From assembly GCA_030248195.1 (NCBI GenBank), contig JASAND010012447.1:1-64000 (forward strand): 64,000 nucleotides of DNA, read 5' to 3'. The stretch is from Trissonchulus latispiculum. Lineage: Eukaryota > Nematoda > Enoplea > Enoplida > Ironidae. The notes beneath the pieces are model-generated. The model ran no database searches. It had not been told where the DNA came from and worked only from the letters and a program-made list of their open reading frames with translations. Numbering within the stretch: the first letter of the stretch is position 1; each line of letters opens with the position of its first letter. A program made the position numbers and the translations under genes. Shown in pieces: positions 13,501 to 21,269 of the stretch.

Positions 13501-16500
13501 GCGCAGTCGCACTTGCACAATTTTCTTTCTGTTGCAAAACTTTAGCAGAACCTTAGGTATGGGTGAGCTTTAACGTCACCTATAGAGCCGCCATTTAAGA
13601 CTGGATTGGAATGCACTGGTAATGCCAGGACAGAGCCGGTGATTTTTCAACACCTGAACATTGTACGTGAGCCTTGCATTGCTTGCAACTCTCTTTCATT
13701 GACCCTTCTCCAGAGTTTGAAACTTGCTAGTTACTGTACTCTCCCCTGTAGTTTGCAATGCAAAATGCATGCGTAGAAGCTTTGTTTTATTGTTTGCGTA
13801 TGCAGCAGTAAACTAGCCGAGTCATTACAATTCTTCGACTGTTTTTGTGTGGCTGTTTTTTGCTTTGAATACTGTTATCGCATGCAGCGTTTGCCGCTAA
13901 TGTTTGACAGTATTACAATCCTTATTCTTGCATATGGGTGCTTAATTTCATTATTTGTTGTAGGAGTTTACGTAAGTTGATCCATTTTGTTTTATTTTCA
14001 GTCTGATGTGGGCGTTGCTAAACTAAGTGCTACTCCTGGGGCCCAACAGCAGAATGAAGGAGTTTTAGCCAATTTCTTTAATCAGCTTTTAAGCAAAAAG
14101 GCTGGTACTCCCGCAGCTGGTGGAGCTAATCTAAGTCAACCGAAGAGCTGTAAGTTACCTTTCTTTCTGGCATAAATTTAAGTCTAAATAGTTGTTGGTG
14201 CACTCACATATAAGAATTGCGTTCTTGAGTCAGGGTATTCATAATTCTGCCGCTTTAGCAATTGCACTTCGTGATAGCAATGTGCCGCGATGGCCGAGTG
14301 GTAAGGTGTTCGACTAAAGATCTTACGGTCCAGGTTCGAACCCCCGCTGCCACAAGACTTTCGCAAATCCCCTTGAGCAAGGGACTAATCACATATCGGT
14401 TCGCCGTGGGCTCCAGCCAACCCAGCTGTCTATCCTTAACTGGTCGGTGAATGGGTACCACTGCGGTGGGAAGGTAACAGGAGTCTGTGTTCTGGCGTGA
14501 TGCCTGATGAAGGGCTGGCCCCCCTTCCACAGATGTAGTCAACATTAGAGTTGTCGCTCCTGGCTTCGGGCTGTGAATCCGGAGATAAGCACCGGCACCC
14601 TATAACCTTCTGTAGGTTGGAGTTGTCTCCAGGGGACACTTTACCTTTACCTTTTTTTACCTTCGTGATAGCTCTAGTGTCCTAGGCAATATCAGAAAGT
14701 TTAGTTCAGCAGAGCAATAGTTGTGCTGTTCATATTTCACTCGTGACAATAATAGCTCACAGCTTAGTCAAGTGAAATATTATAAGCTTAACATTTCAAA
14801 ATCAGATGGAAAGCTGAAATAAGTAGCTTATATTAAGAGTACATAATATAAGAGTGTGACAGCTGGACAGCTCTCTGTTATTAGAGCCAAAACTATGTTA
14901 TGTTCGCTATCGGCTTACCCCCTCCCCAAATTGACACCCTTCTCACTCCGCCCCTACATACTGTATATGGGTATGGGGTCCAAACGGGGGTACGCTCACT
15001 CGCTCTATGTTTATGTGCTTAAGCTCGAAAACAAGCAGTACGTTAGCATTGTTTGTGTGTGTTTCGAACTTTAGAGCACAAATATAGCGGGCGAATTCGC
15101 TGTGCTGACTGGGGTCCAATTTGGGGAGGGGGTAAGCCGTTAGCGAACAGAGCCTAGTTTTTGCTCTGATAACAGAGTTGGCCAGCTGTCAGTCTTATGT
15201 TATGTACTCTTGCTTATATGCATGTGTGGAGTGAAATATGAGTAACCGTGAATATAGGTTGTTCAGAGCTAGTCCATATTATTGCGCTTTTAACGTAGTC
15301 CTCCTGGCATTTACAACCAGCCCCTCCCATATTAACGTTTTAAAACCTAGTCATCTGCCCGCTTAAAACCTAATGTCGCCCATATTGCATTTTTCTTGCT
15401 CCATCGGACCATTTTTATTCTTGTATATATATTCAATACAAACAAAACCTGTTGTTGTCATTGGTTTACAGGTTGTTACTCGATACGCTGATAACATAGA
15501 CAGAGTATAATAATGGAGACAGTGATCATTGTTTTTAAAGACAGAAATTTTTCGAAATTTTTTAAATTTTCAGTCTTTTAACACCCCGTGGGTAATTTTT
15601 TGTATCGGCCGCTCCCTGCCTGAAAATTTTTGGGAGCGGGAGCCCCCGCACATCCCCCTTTTCCATTAACAGGTTACTCCTGTGAATATTACAGGTTTTG
15701 TCCTGTGAAATCTACAGGTTTTGGTATCTCATTTAGGATTGTCCAAAAGTCGAATAAAACTACAGGTTTCTTTGGTATTTCTACAGGAAACTACTGTTAA
15801 AAACTACATGTATCCTTTATTTTCTATTGGAAACTCCTGTAGTTTTTCTCTTCAAGAGACCAGTAAAATACACAAAAGTTACTTTTGTGGAAAATACAGG
15901 AATATCCGCTAGTGACTGACCGCACAGGAGCACTTTTGTAGAAAACTACGAGAATTCCTATAATTTCTACAAGAGTCTTTTTAAGAGTGATCTCGATAGT
16001 GCAAGAAATATTAAATTTTGACTCAAGAGAATATATAATGAATGCTTATCAATGTTCCCACAGCATGTTTCCCGCAGCTTTAAGTACTCGTCATTTTCAG
16101 CATACAAATAGACTGATACAGAGGTTGGATGATTTCTTGGGAGTGTATGCTAGAAACGAATCTCAGTTGTTTTTGCTTTCTGGGAGCAAAACAACAACCT
16201 AATGCGACATTTTTATTAGATGTGCATCGGGGCCGCCAATATCGAAGATTTTCAAAACTTTTCTTAATTTAGATTTCGCTATAAATTCAGTTAGACAAAA
16301 TTACTATTGCTGTTTTCATTCAAATTGATCTGGACCAGAAAACAACAGATTTTCAAAATTTTACCCAAAAAATGCCTAGAAAATCGTTATTAAATTCTGG
16401 CTCCGGTCGAGCGGGACCGGGTCTGACTACCGGGGCCAGGGATAGGCCCCGGTGCATCCCTGATCTTAAACTTAAACCAAATAATACGTTCGCTGTTCTA

Positions 16501-17334
16501 AATTAAGCTGAGTTATAGCAAGAGTACATAATAATTAACAAGCGTCACACTCTTAGTTTTAAGGCCGGGGGCATAACGATAACGGCTGACCCCCTACACA
16601 AATTAGACCCCAGTGACCCCTCCCACAAATGAGTACCTAGTACACATTTGTGTATGCCAACTCTCTTGTATGTTTATGTGTTGAAGCTCGAAAGTGGCCA
16701 GTTGCTGATAGAACGTTTTTGACTTCAACATATAAACATACAAGCTAGTATCATTGTATACTAGGTACTCATTTATGGCAGGGATCACTGGGGTCTAATT
16801 TGTGTAGGGGTCTTCAGCCGTTATCTTGCAGATCATCATGTCTCCGGCCTTAATAACTAAGAGTGTGACGCTTGTCATACAGTTATTATGTACTCTTGGT
16901 TATACTGACATTTTTATTGTGTCCGTCCACCCACACACGTAGATGTATTCATTTTGAACGCTGATTTTGTTTATATGTTTTCAGTGGAAAAGTCAATGTC
17001 TCAGCCTGGCTCCAATGGTCCAAACAATAATCGAATAGCCCAGGAAGCCCTTAAGGAATTTTTTAAAGAAGCTGAAACAGCTGAGAATAGTTTCGCTGAA
17101 ACGATGATAAACTCTGAGCCTGAATCATGCACGGGGATTAACAGTTCTGCAAAGGACAGCAGTAATCCTTCTCCTCAGTCTGCTCGACTTTCGGCAGACG
17201 AAGTCCAGACAAATGGTGACACTGCGTCTGCGGCCAATGCTGAGAGCGACCCAGACAGCTCTGAAATCAGTAAAACCGTCGTCTCAGATGGTCAGTCAGA
17301 AACACCGACTCCATTGCCTGTGTCTTCGTCATAG
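1456..17334 (+). CDS. DYNC1LI: Cytoplasmic dynein 1 light intermediate chain (5'-partial, 10 exons)
   Basis: Light intermediate chain of cytoplasmic dynein 1. Its Ras-like domain packs on the dynein heavy chain, and its C-terminal tail binds activating cargo adaptors. Exons are 1456-1569, 2339-2623, 6924-7093, 7247-7340, 8060-8195, 9345-9456, 11568-11681, 13296-13403, 14002-14149 and 16985-17334. All junctions are GT-AG and every phase matches, giving 542 codons plus TAG. Visible family marks are the P-loop GDNEAGKT, the VWILDGD strand, ITK-TD where a G4 motif is expected, [18 protein letters not shown], and the adaptor-binding helix [14 protein letters not shown]. The first exon or exons (about 60-70 residues judging from human LIC1) are not in the window. 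It looks intact, with no stops or frameshifts. Introns hold many transposons. LIC1 versus LIC2 cannot be assigned; an invertebrate would normally have one gene. Confidence 0.95.
1675..2089. mobile_element. Inverted-repeat element in dynein LIC intron
   Basis: Ends TACCGTATTATGTCAAACAG + TGGCCCA and, inverted, TACCATATTATGCTAAACAG + TGGCCCA. Inside, ccatgggcgtttttcg followed by tgggcgcttttttggatt occurs twice as a direct repeat (about 1712 and 1977). No duplication seen at the flanks. Confidence 0.7.
2339..2623 (+). CDS. DYNC1LI: Dynein LIC exon, core of Ras-like domain
   Basis: Acceptor ggtttag before 2339, donor gttagt after 2623. It encodes [18 protein letters not shown], matching the NVWILDGDLYHKGLL strand of vertebrate LICs, then the [14 protein letters not shown] segment that corresponds to SKPWTALDSLQKW. 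It enters and leaves in phase 1. Confidence 0.95.
2757..3166. mobile_element. Inverted-repeat element, family E, copy 1
   Basis: 410 bp with GTGTCGAT duplicated at both flanks, a perfect 8-bp duplication. Termini CATACATTAACATAGGG and CATAGGTTAACGC. G runs near both ends (cctgggggggg; gacccccccagacc) and a central hairpin caggcgaagccag. Confidence 0.85.
3340..4040. repeat. Degenerate tandem repeat of about 144-165 bp
   Basis: Units contain ggtcaaatttggtatcaaat, actgcatatccaaagtg and tagagtgctgtggtggggtg. The block gcatatcc recurs at 3450, 3594 and 3924, with a diverged stretch (3650-3836) between the second and third. Confidence 0.75.
4201..4607. mobile_element. Inverted-repeat element, family C, copy 1, 5-bp duplication
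   Basis: 407 bp between ATACG at 4196-4200 and 4608-4612. Ends CTGGGTTTTCTTTAGTG and, inverted, CTGGGTATTCTCTAGGCG. Poly-G/C blocks with cactttttcggg at both ends, AT-rich centre with CCGGCTTCACCGG (4387-4399). A 5-bp duplication with these termini would fit Transib or the hAT5 group of hAT elements. Confidence 0.85.
4818..5196. mobile_element. Inverted-repeat element, family F, copy 2
   Basis: Starts CACAGGTGGACAAGGGGG and ends near gacctcccgttcag; same layout as copy 1 in reverse. Hairpin CTGGCTTCGCCGG at 4987-4999. It has a 41-bp exact internal duplication. No target duplication recognised. Confidence 0.75.
4886..4967. repeat. 41-bp exact tandem duplication
   Basis: The unit starting tgtcgtaaaatgaaaattgt occurs at 4886-4926 and 4927-4967 without difference, within family F copy 2. 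Confidence 0.9.
5346..5990. repeat. Direct repeats flanking a 550-bp stretch
   Basis: tttttaaaaaaaacacacaa with cactaaaaagcaca at 5346-5393 recurs at 5941-5990. Between them lie short hairpins gcgccttcggcgc (5468-5480) and ctggggggctccgcccccca (about 5716). Nature unknown. Confidence 0.4.
6014..6552 (-). mobile_element. TTAA element, family T1, copy 5 (internal fragment)
   Basis: Similarity to T1 runs from gatgactatatatattcatt to about 6552; both ends are missing. The shared frame is still open on the minus strand at 6514-6323 ([20 protein letters not shown]). Confidence 0.8.
6553..6640. mobile_element. Transposon end beginning CACTGGCGGATCCAGG
   Basis: CACTGGCGGATCCAGGATTT followed by a hairpin-like gaggggccgagcccccag resembles the terminus of small DNA transposons seen in other invertebrates. 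Only one end is recognisable; it follows the T1 fragment at 6014-6552. Confidence 0.4.
6924..7093 (+). CDS. DYNC1LI: Dynein LIC exon (QEYVEP to VVVITK)
   Basis: Acceptor gttatag, donor gtatgt. It reads [12 protein letters not shown], an acidic variable loop, then [20 protein letters not shown] and ends in ITK. Together with the next exon this forms the TKxD segment that replaces the NKxD guanine-recognition motif. Ends in phase 0. Confidence 0.95.
7247..7340 (+). CDS. DYNC1LI: Dynein LIC exon ([15 protein letters not shown])
   Basis: Acceptor ctttcag, donor gtgagt. It encodes [17 protein letters not shown] followed by [14 protein letters not shown], one of the most conserved LIC stretches (human EHDYRDEHFDFIQ, RKFCL). 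The intron before it is only 153 bp, the shortest in the gene. Ends in phase 1. Confidence 0.96.
8060..8195 (+). CDS. DYNC1LI: Dynein LIC exon ([10 protein letters not shown])
   Basis: Acceptor tttgtag, donor gtgagt. It reads [20 protein letters not shown], then [21 protein letters not shown], matching the AALIYTSVKENKNIDLVYKY and VVEKDAVFIPAGW region of vertebrate LICs. Ends in phase 2; the Ile codon is completed by the next exon. Confidence 0.96.
8485..8995. mobile_element. Inverted-repeat element, family C, copy 3, with tRNA-like insert
   Basis: 511 bp between TTTAA at 8480-8484 and 8996-9000. Ends CAGGGGTTTTCTCTAGGCC and, inverted, CAGGGTGTTCTATATTAG. The left half aligns with family C, then a tRNA-like block (8742-8822) and unrelated sequence occupy the right half before the family C end. 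Confidence 0.75.
8742..8822 (-). tRNA. tRNA-like sequence (tRNA-Asn-like, probably not functional)
   Basis: On the minus strand: TGGCACAGTTGGTTAGAG (A-box, 8789-8810 region), an anticodon-arm-like ctgcgcgttaagcag, and GGTTGGAACCC (8755-8765), a B-box with one change. It resembles tRNA-Asn but the stems do not pair well. It sits inside the DNA transposon copy at 8485-8995, so it is more likely a SINE or tRNA pseudogene insertion than a working tRNA. Confidence 0.5.
9345..9456 (+). CDS. DYNC1LI: Dynein LIC exon (PAGWDN)
   Basis: Acceptor tttatag, donor gtaaga. It starts with the last base of Ile and reads [20 protein letters not shown], then [15 protein letters not shown], the end of the globular domain. 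Ends in phase 0. Confidence 0.95.
9792..10105 (+). pseudogene. GC-rich orphan open frame in a dynein LIC intron
   Basis: A GC-rich stretch compared with its AT-rich surroundings, open for about 105 codons ([20 protein letters not shown], then [18 protein letters not shown] and [20 protein letters not shown]). It is cut on the right by the transposon fragment at 10105. No family was recognised. Composition and length suggest a decayed piece of a coding mobile element or processed gene, not a host exon. Confidence 0.3.
10105..11486 (-). mobile_element. Inverted-repeat element, family E, copy 3, interrupted
   Basis: Left part ggggggtctgggtggtccaa to 10238 and right part from 11220 (gacttcgcctgaatttttta) to cccccccaggatacgacccc are the two halves of a reverse-oriented family E copy. 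The T1 element at 10239-11219 was inserted at its internal TTAA. Confidence 0.75.
10239..11219 (-). mobile_element. TTAA element, family T1, copy 1 (complete)
   Basis: 981 bp between TTAA at 10235-10238 and 11220-11223. Inverted ends are GGTGGTGATTCCTTTTGG and its complement. It has landed inside an older family E copy whose halves lie on both sides. TTAA duplication fits piggyBac or Kolobok-type transposition. It carries a minus-strand frame (10942-10664) shared with the other T1 copies. Confidence 0.9.
11568..11681 (+). CDS. DYNC1LI: Dynein LIC exon ([14 protein letters not shown])
   Basis: Acceptor attttag, donor gtacat; 38 whole codons in phase 0. [17 protein letters not shown] corresponds to the MAEDDQVFLMKLQSLL helix of human LIC1. 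After it the Pro/Thr-rich flexible linker starts. Confidence 0.93.
11690..12880. other. Dynein LIC intron, no feature seen
   Basis: AT-rich, no open frame, no inverted repeat recognised. Confidence 0.6.
12885..13197. mobile_element. Probable old family C copy
   Basis: Text such as gtccccacttttcggctttt at the left, ctccctcacttttctgaaac and atctcccactttaaaaac at the right mirrors the C/G-rich ends of family C. Strongly diverged; no duplication identified. Confidence 0.4.
13296..13403 (+). CDS. DYNC1LI: Dynein LIC linker exon
   Basis: Acceptor attccag, donor gtactc; 36 codons in phase 0 reading [20 protein letters not shown] and on to ATPQNSKK. A later acceptor, ctgcag just before 13319, would break the frame, so the upstream AG was chosen. 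The Ser/Pro composition matches the disordered linker of other LICs (human SPRTPNRSVSS). Confidence 0.85.
14002..14149 (+). CDS. DYNC1LI: Dynein LIC exon with adaptor-binding helix
   Basis: Acceptor ttttcag, donor gtaagt. It encodes [20 protein letters not shown]. This is helix 1 of the LIC tail, the amphipathic segment that inserts into the Hook, CC1-box and EF-hand adaptors. The Phe-Phe pair and flanking Leu residues are intact. Ends in phase 1. A SINE lies 130 bp downstream in the intron. Confidence 0.95.
14279..14660 (+). mobile_element. tRNA-derived SINE with 12-bp target duplication
   Basis: The 5' end is tRNA-like: gatggccgagtggtaaggtg is an A-box region and GGTTCGAACCC at 14333-14343 a perfect B-box, so RNA polymerase III could transcribe it. 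A body of about 310 bp follows, containing gaatgggtacca, and the end is short TTTACC repeats. CTTCGTGATAGC occurs at 14267-14278 and 14661-14672 as a perfect target-site duplication. The short-repeat tail points to mobilisation by an RTE-type LINE. The perfect duplication implies recent insertion. Confidence 0.92.
14834..15211. mobile_element. Palindromic element, family P, copy 1
   Basis: 378 bp, nearly a full palindrome: taagagtacataatataaga at the left and the inverted tatgtactctt at the right, with arms sharing gtgacagctgg and cggcttaccccctccccaaa. GCTTATAT flanks both sides (14826-14833 and 15212-15219), an 8-bp duplication. Confidence 0.82.
15665..15990. repeat. ACAGG/CCTGT-rich segment
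   Basis: The 6-7 bp motif (C)TACAGG or its complement recurs about eleven times in both orientations at irregular spacing (ttacaggttttgtcctgtga; ctacaggtttctttgg). It may be the interior of a palindromic element, but ends were not found. Confidence 0.4.
16519..16897. mobile_element. Palindromic element, family P, copy 2
   Basis: Inverted arms begin caagagtacataataattaa and end ttattatgtactcttg. Inner parts pair across cgataacggctgaccccc. Flanks agttatag/ggttatac resemble a decayed duplication. It sits just before the last dynein LIC exon. Confidence 0.75.
16985..17334 (+). CDS. DYNC1LI: Dynein LIC terminal coding exon
   Basis: Acceptor ttttcag at 16978-16984, stop TAG at 17332-17334. It reads [20 protein letters not shown], a predicted amphipathic helix, then a Ser/Asp/Glu-rich disordered tail ending PLPVSSS. 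Human LIC1 also has a second weaker helix after helix 1, but the sequence here is not similar, so equivalence is only positional. The tail is longer than in human LIC1. Confidence 0.9.
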
Positions 17335-17848
17335 ATTCTCTTCTGGATTATGTTCTTGGCCTTCGTTGTCGTGAGTGACTCGTCGTGTCATGGTCTGAGA
17401 CTGCTCTGGTCTTGTGTAGCGTGCAACATACTATGTGAAATTATCAATTTTTATCTTTTTGTTTCCTGTGAAGTCATAATTTATTTATAATAATGCTATT
17501 CTGTTATTAATGTTATTTGCATATATTTGTGTTATTTTCCTCGTACCATTTCCTTATTATTGTAGGCGTGTATGCATAAAATTATATAAGCTCTATTACA
17601 GATTGTGTATTCATGATTATGGTTGTCTTATAACACGTACCTTTTCCAATGTATAGGCAAAATGTGTTCGTTTTGTATGTTTATTCAGTTGTATAAAAAA
17701 TTCTGCTTGTTCGTTTATAGTCGATTAGCTTCTGTAATAATGCATATTAATATCCGTCTCACTCATGAGTTTTTTGTGAAATCTTTGAACCCTTTGCATA
17801 CTTATGAGTTATATATCTTGTATTTAAACTGCTTTTTGGAAGCCAACT

Positions 17849-17854
17849 AATAAA
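17849..17854 (+). terminator. Poly(A) signal of the dynein LIC gene
   Basis: A canonical AATAAA lies 515 bp after the stop codon, followed by a T/G-rich stretch. It sets a likely 3' UTR of about 540 bp (17335 to about 17875). That stretch is AT-rich with no repeat signature. Confidence 0.7.
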
Positions 17855-18378
17855 ACTTTGAATATATTAGTAAAAATTTGTGTAAATACATACCGCTATC
17901 TCGTCTCCTCCATATTTGTACACTCACATTATTTTATTCTTTGTTTCTCTTTTTCTCTTTTTCAGTTCCTGTATTTTAACCTATGTATGCATGCTGTATA
18001 TGTACGTATGATTATGATGTAGGATTTCTTGTTTAACTCAGATTACGTACTGAAATTACGCTACTTTTGGTTGAAAACTTATGAAATCCCCCTTTTCTGT
18101 CACTCTTCAAAGGATGGATTATCTTGATCTGAATTGCAGTTCTGAAAGAATTTGTTTATATTATTTGAATTTACTGTTATTATTCACAAATCAGTCCTGA
18201 AAAGTGGCAGCGTAAAAATTTCATCAGCAGTTTACCGGTCAATACAATACTTTTTTCCGCTTTAGGGAAGGGGGCAATTTAATGTTGTAAGTGACGAATT
18301 TTTCAACCAGTAAGATTAGTTTTGATTAGATGCAATCTATATAAAATGTAAAATGATGTGGGAATTTTTCATCTCGGC

Positions 18379-18741
18379 CTGGGCTTTTTCTAGGCGAAAA
18401 AAAGTGGGGGTGGGGACAGTGGGGGGGGGAAATCTAAAGTGGTCTAAAATCGCTAAAAATGCGGTAAAAATAGCCTGTTTTCTACATATACTGCTATAAC
18501 TATGCTTAAAAGTGCTCAAAAATTGAGTTTGAGTACCAAAATAGACGATTTTTGACCAAAAAATTCCGGCGAAGCCGGAAAATTTTTGATAATTTTGACC
18601 AAAAATCCTTAAAATTTGGCATTTTCTGGGCACCTTATAGTGAGTGGGGGGGAAGCCCAAAAAAAGTGGGGGTGGGGCCGAGTGGGGGGGGGAACCCAAA
18701 AAGTGAAGGGCCCCCCCCCCCCCCCACTAAAAAAAGCCCAG
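18379..18741. mobile_element. Inverted-repeat element, family C, copy 2
   Basis: 363 bp, reverse orientation to copy 1, between TCGGC at 18374-18378 and 18742-18746. Ends CTGGGCTTTTTCTAGGCG and CTGGGCTTTTTTTAGTGG. Central CCGGCGAAGCCGG at 18566-18578. A run of about 19 C is at the right end. Confidence 0.88.
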
Positions 18742-19554
18742 TCGGCTGTGCTTAAATATTGCCAAAACCTCTCAATTTCGGAAAATTCTGTATTTTTCGA
18801 TTCTCAAGAAGTGTCAACTGGAAGTCAACAAGTGGAAACTCTTCTCTTTTGTTGTCGGTTTTGCCAAGAAGTCTATATAGGCGCGGGTGGTTTAAAAGAA
18901 ATCTGAAATGCATTTTTTGCTTATTGTCCGTCCATCTAAATTAAACACGGTGTTTAGCTTCCTTTAGCTAGCGAAAGGCTGGTTTTAAAATTTATGTTTC
19001 CTTTAGCTTTTTATATCAGTTTTTCGCAAAAGCTGCTACAAAACTGCAACAATTTTTGATAGCAGGCTGTTGGGTTTTCTTGAAAATATAAAAAGTACAC
19101 TTGCAGTTGAAAGCTTTTTTAACTTTCAGCCTCAGTGAATGTAATTATATTACATCGGATTGTTAGATTGTTCAAAAATATCACTACGACTATGATCTGA
19201 TGGAGCAGTTGCTCACGTGATTCTAGCTTTCGTGTATAAGAACTTTTGCATTATTCTGCAATAGATACCGCTGCAGTCATTTATATTTTGCCAAAACTTT
19301 TCTCAGGATTAGACATGGGGTGTGGACAAATATTATTAGGCGGAAATACGTTTAGAGTGCCATTCAAATTATTTGGGCATAGGCTTGTAAAATTTATTGA
19401 CAAGTATACAACTTACAACTGTCAATTGCTTATTGTCAAGAGATGTAATAGTTAATTGATCTATTGATTTTAACATTGTTCAAGTTTGTACTAGTTTTAA
19501 AAAATTATAACTGTCTATCAATTTATATACATAATGTTGTATCAGTAGATGCCG

Positions 19555-19890
19555 GTAGGCTTTCTCCAATCCAAAAGTGGGGGGAACGCACAACGAGCTA
19601 ATATGAATCGCTAAAAACAGTGAAATAAAACTATTTCCTTAAAAATATAAAACATAGCTAAATTTAAAATTTATACATGTATATATAGGCAAAATTAATG
19701 AGCCCTACAGTTTTTGCCTATTTTCAAAATTAAAGATTTCAGAGCAAAAAGTTATGGCAGAGTTGGAAAATTTTTGCTCAAATTCGAATATCCTTAAATG
19801 GGTGAACCCAAAACTTCTTCAACGTGTCAATTTGTGTAATTACTTTTAATGAGTGTAGGGAAGACAGGAAAAGTGGAAGAAGAAACTGTT
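19555..19890. mobile_element. Possible old family C copy
   Basis: tctccaatccaaaagtgggg followed by gaatcgctaaaaacagtgaa resembles the left end of family C. The right end is not recognisable. Confidence 0.3.
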
Positions 19891-20073
19891 GATGGGGGCT
19901 TACCCCAACCATACTAAAGAAACCCAAGGGAAAACATTCTCTATCGTGGAAAGCTACGTATTCATTCTAATCATTCTAATGTTATATATATTTACAGCTT
20001 TACAAATTTGTGAAATCTTTTCAGAACGTCACAAATTTTGGAATATTCATTTTGCGAATATGAGGGGACATAC

Positions 20074-20078
<5 letters not shown>

Positions 20079-20123
<45 letters not shown>
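20079..20123. repeat. (TA)n microsatellite
   Basis: About 22 uninterrupted TA units, at the break of a truncated family C element. Confidence 0.95.
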
Positions 20124-20126
<3 letters not shown>

Positions 20127-20237
20127 GAGAACGGGGAATTTTTACTCCTTTTTTGGCAATTGTAGACCACTTTGAATTCCCCTCCCCCCACCTTGCCCCC
20201 CCACTTCCCCCGGTTTTTTCACCTATAAAAATCCCAG
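20079..20237. mobile_element. Family C fragment fused to a TA microsatellite
   Basis: Right half of family C (atgtagagaacggggaattt to aaaaatcccag). The left half is replaced by about 22 TA units starting where complete copies read ggtatatgtagaaaac. Confidence 0.65.
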
Positions 20238-20280
20238 TATATATGCTATAAAGTATGCTACTTGTTAAAAGTTTCCTTAA

Positions 20281-21263
20281 GGTGGTGATTCCCTTTGGTC
20301 ACATAAAGTTTGCACCATTATTACTCATTCACTACTTTGATTTAAGAAGCCATTTTTATATGAAAATGTAGCTTGACATTTTCTCTTTTTAACGCATGCA
20401 CGAAACTAATGTTGCTTTTCTAAAATATTTTTAACACATTTTAGAAGAAGTATAATTTTCCAAAATTTTTGCAGACTCAACTAAATTTTTTCGCGAGACA
20501 TCGGTTATATCATTCGATACCTCCATCAAATAGCTGGGGACGATTTTTTTATTTATTGTGAAATAGCTCTTCGTTATAGAGAAATACGCTGAAATGTGTG
20601 CGTGACCTGTATTTTGCCTACTTTTTCCAAATTTGTCAAGCGATTACTTTAGCTAGAAAGCAGCAATCGGTTCAACTAAAAAATCGTCCCTGGGTATATT
20701 TGTGCAGAACACATTTGTTCAGTAGCAGCCCTCCACCTTGCACGGTGAATGCTCCACAATCTTTGGAAAAAAATTGGTCGTGGCTTTGCAAAAACTACAT
20801 TTTTTATGATAACAGCCCACAGGATAGAAGTTGGAAGACGATCATGCGCCGGATTATTTGTCCCTATGAGACCTTCAGATCGACGCCCTTAGTTTGATTT
20901 TACGGCTTGCGTAGTTCAAGGAATGTTGGATTATTTGATTTCTGCAAAGATGACAAAGTTTTCGACGCCAAAACAAGAAAATCGGCTATATCTCACGGTA
21001 GAGAAAAGTTAGAAACTTGCTTTAAAAAGCAAAAATGTGCAGCTCAATGAGATCTTTCGAAAGACTATGGGCATAACTGTATAGCAGCTGCTAAACGTTC
21101 AGAAATTTGGAAAAACCACTCTGACCGGAAATCTCGAATTTTTGAATCGGGATTGCGCGGAGGGTGTTAGAACGCTAAAAGAACTTATTTCGGAAAGTTT
21201 CATCAAATTTCATGTTGATTTACTTCGCCAAATAACAATATGTGCCCAAAAGGAATCACCACC
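20281..21263 (+). mobile_element. TTAA element, family T1, copy 2 (complete)
   Basis: 983 bp between TTAA at 20277-20280 and 21264-21267, with ends ggtggtgattccctttggtc and caaaaggaatcaccacc. Inverted relative to copies 1 and 3. The shared frame is at 20598-20897 on the plus strand, starting [20 protein letters not shown]. Confidence 0.9.
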
Positions 21264-21269
21264 TTAAGT

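Noticed and set aside
14279..14350. A functional tRNA gene
   Set aside because: It is the head of a SINE with target duplications and lacks proper stems.
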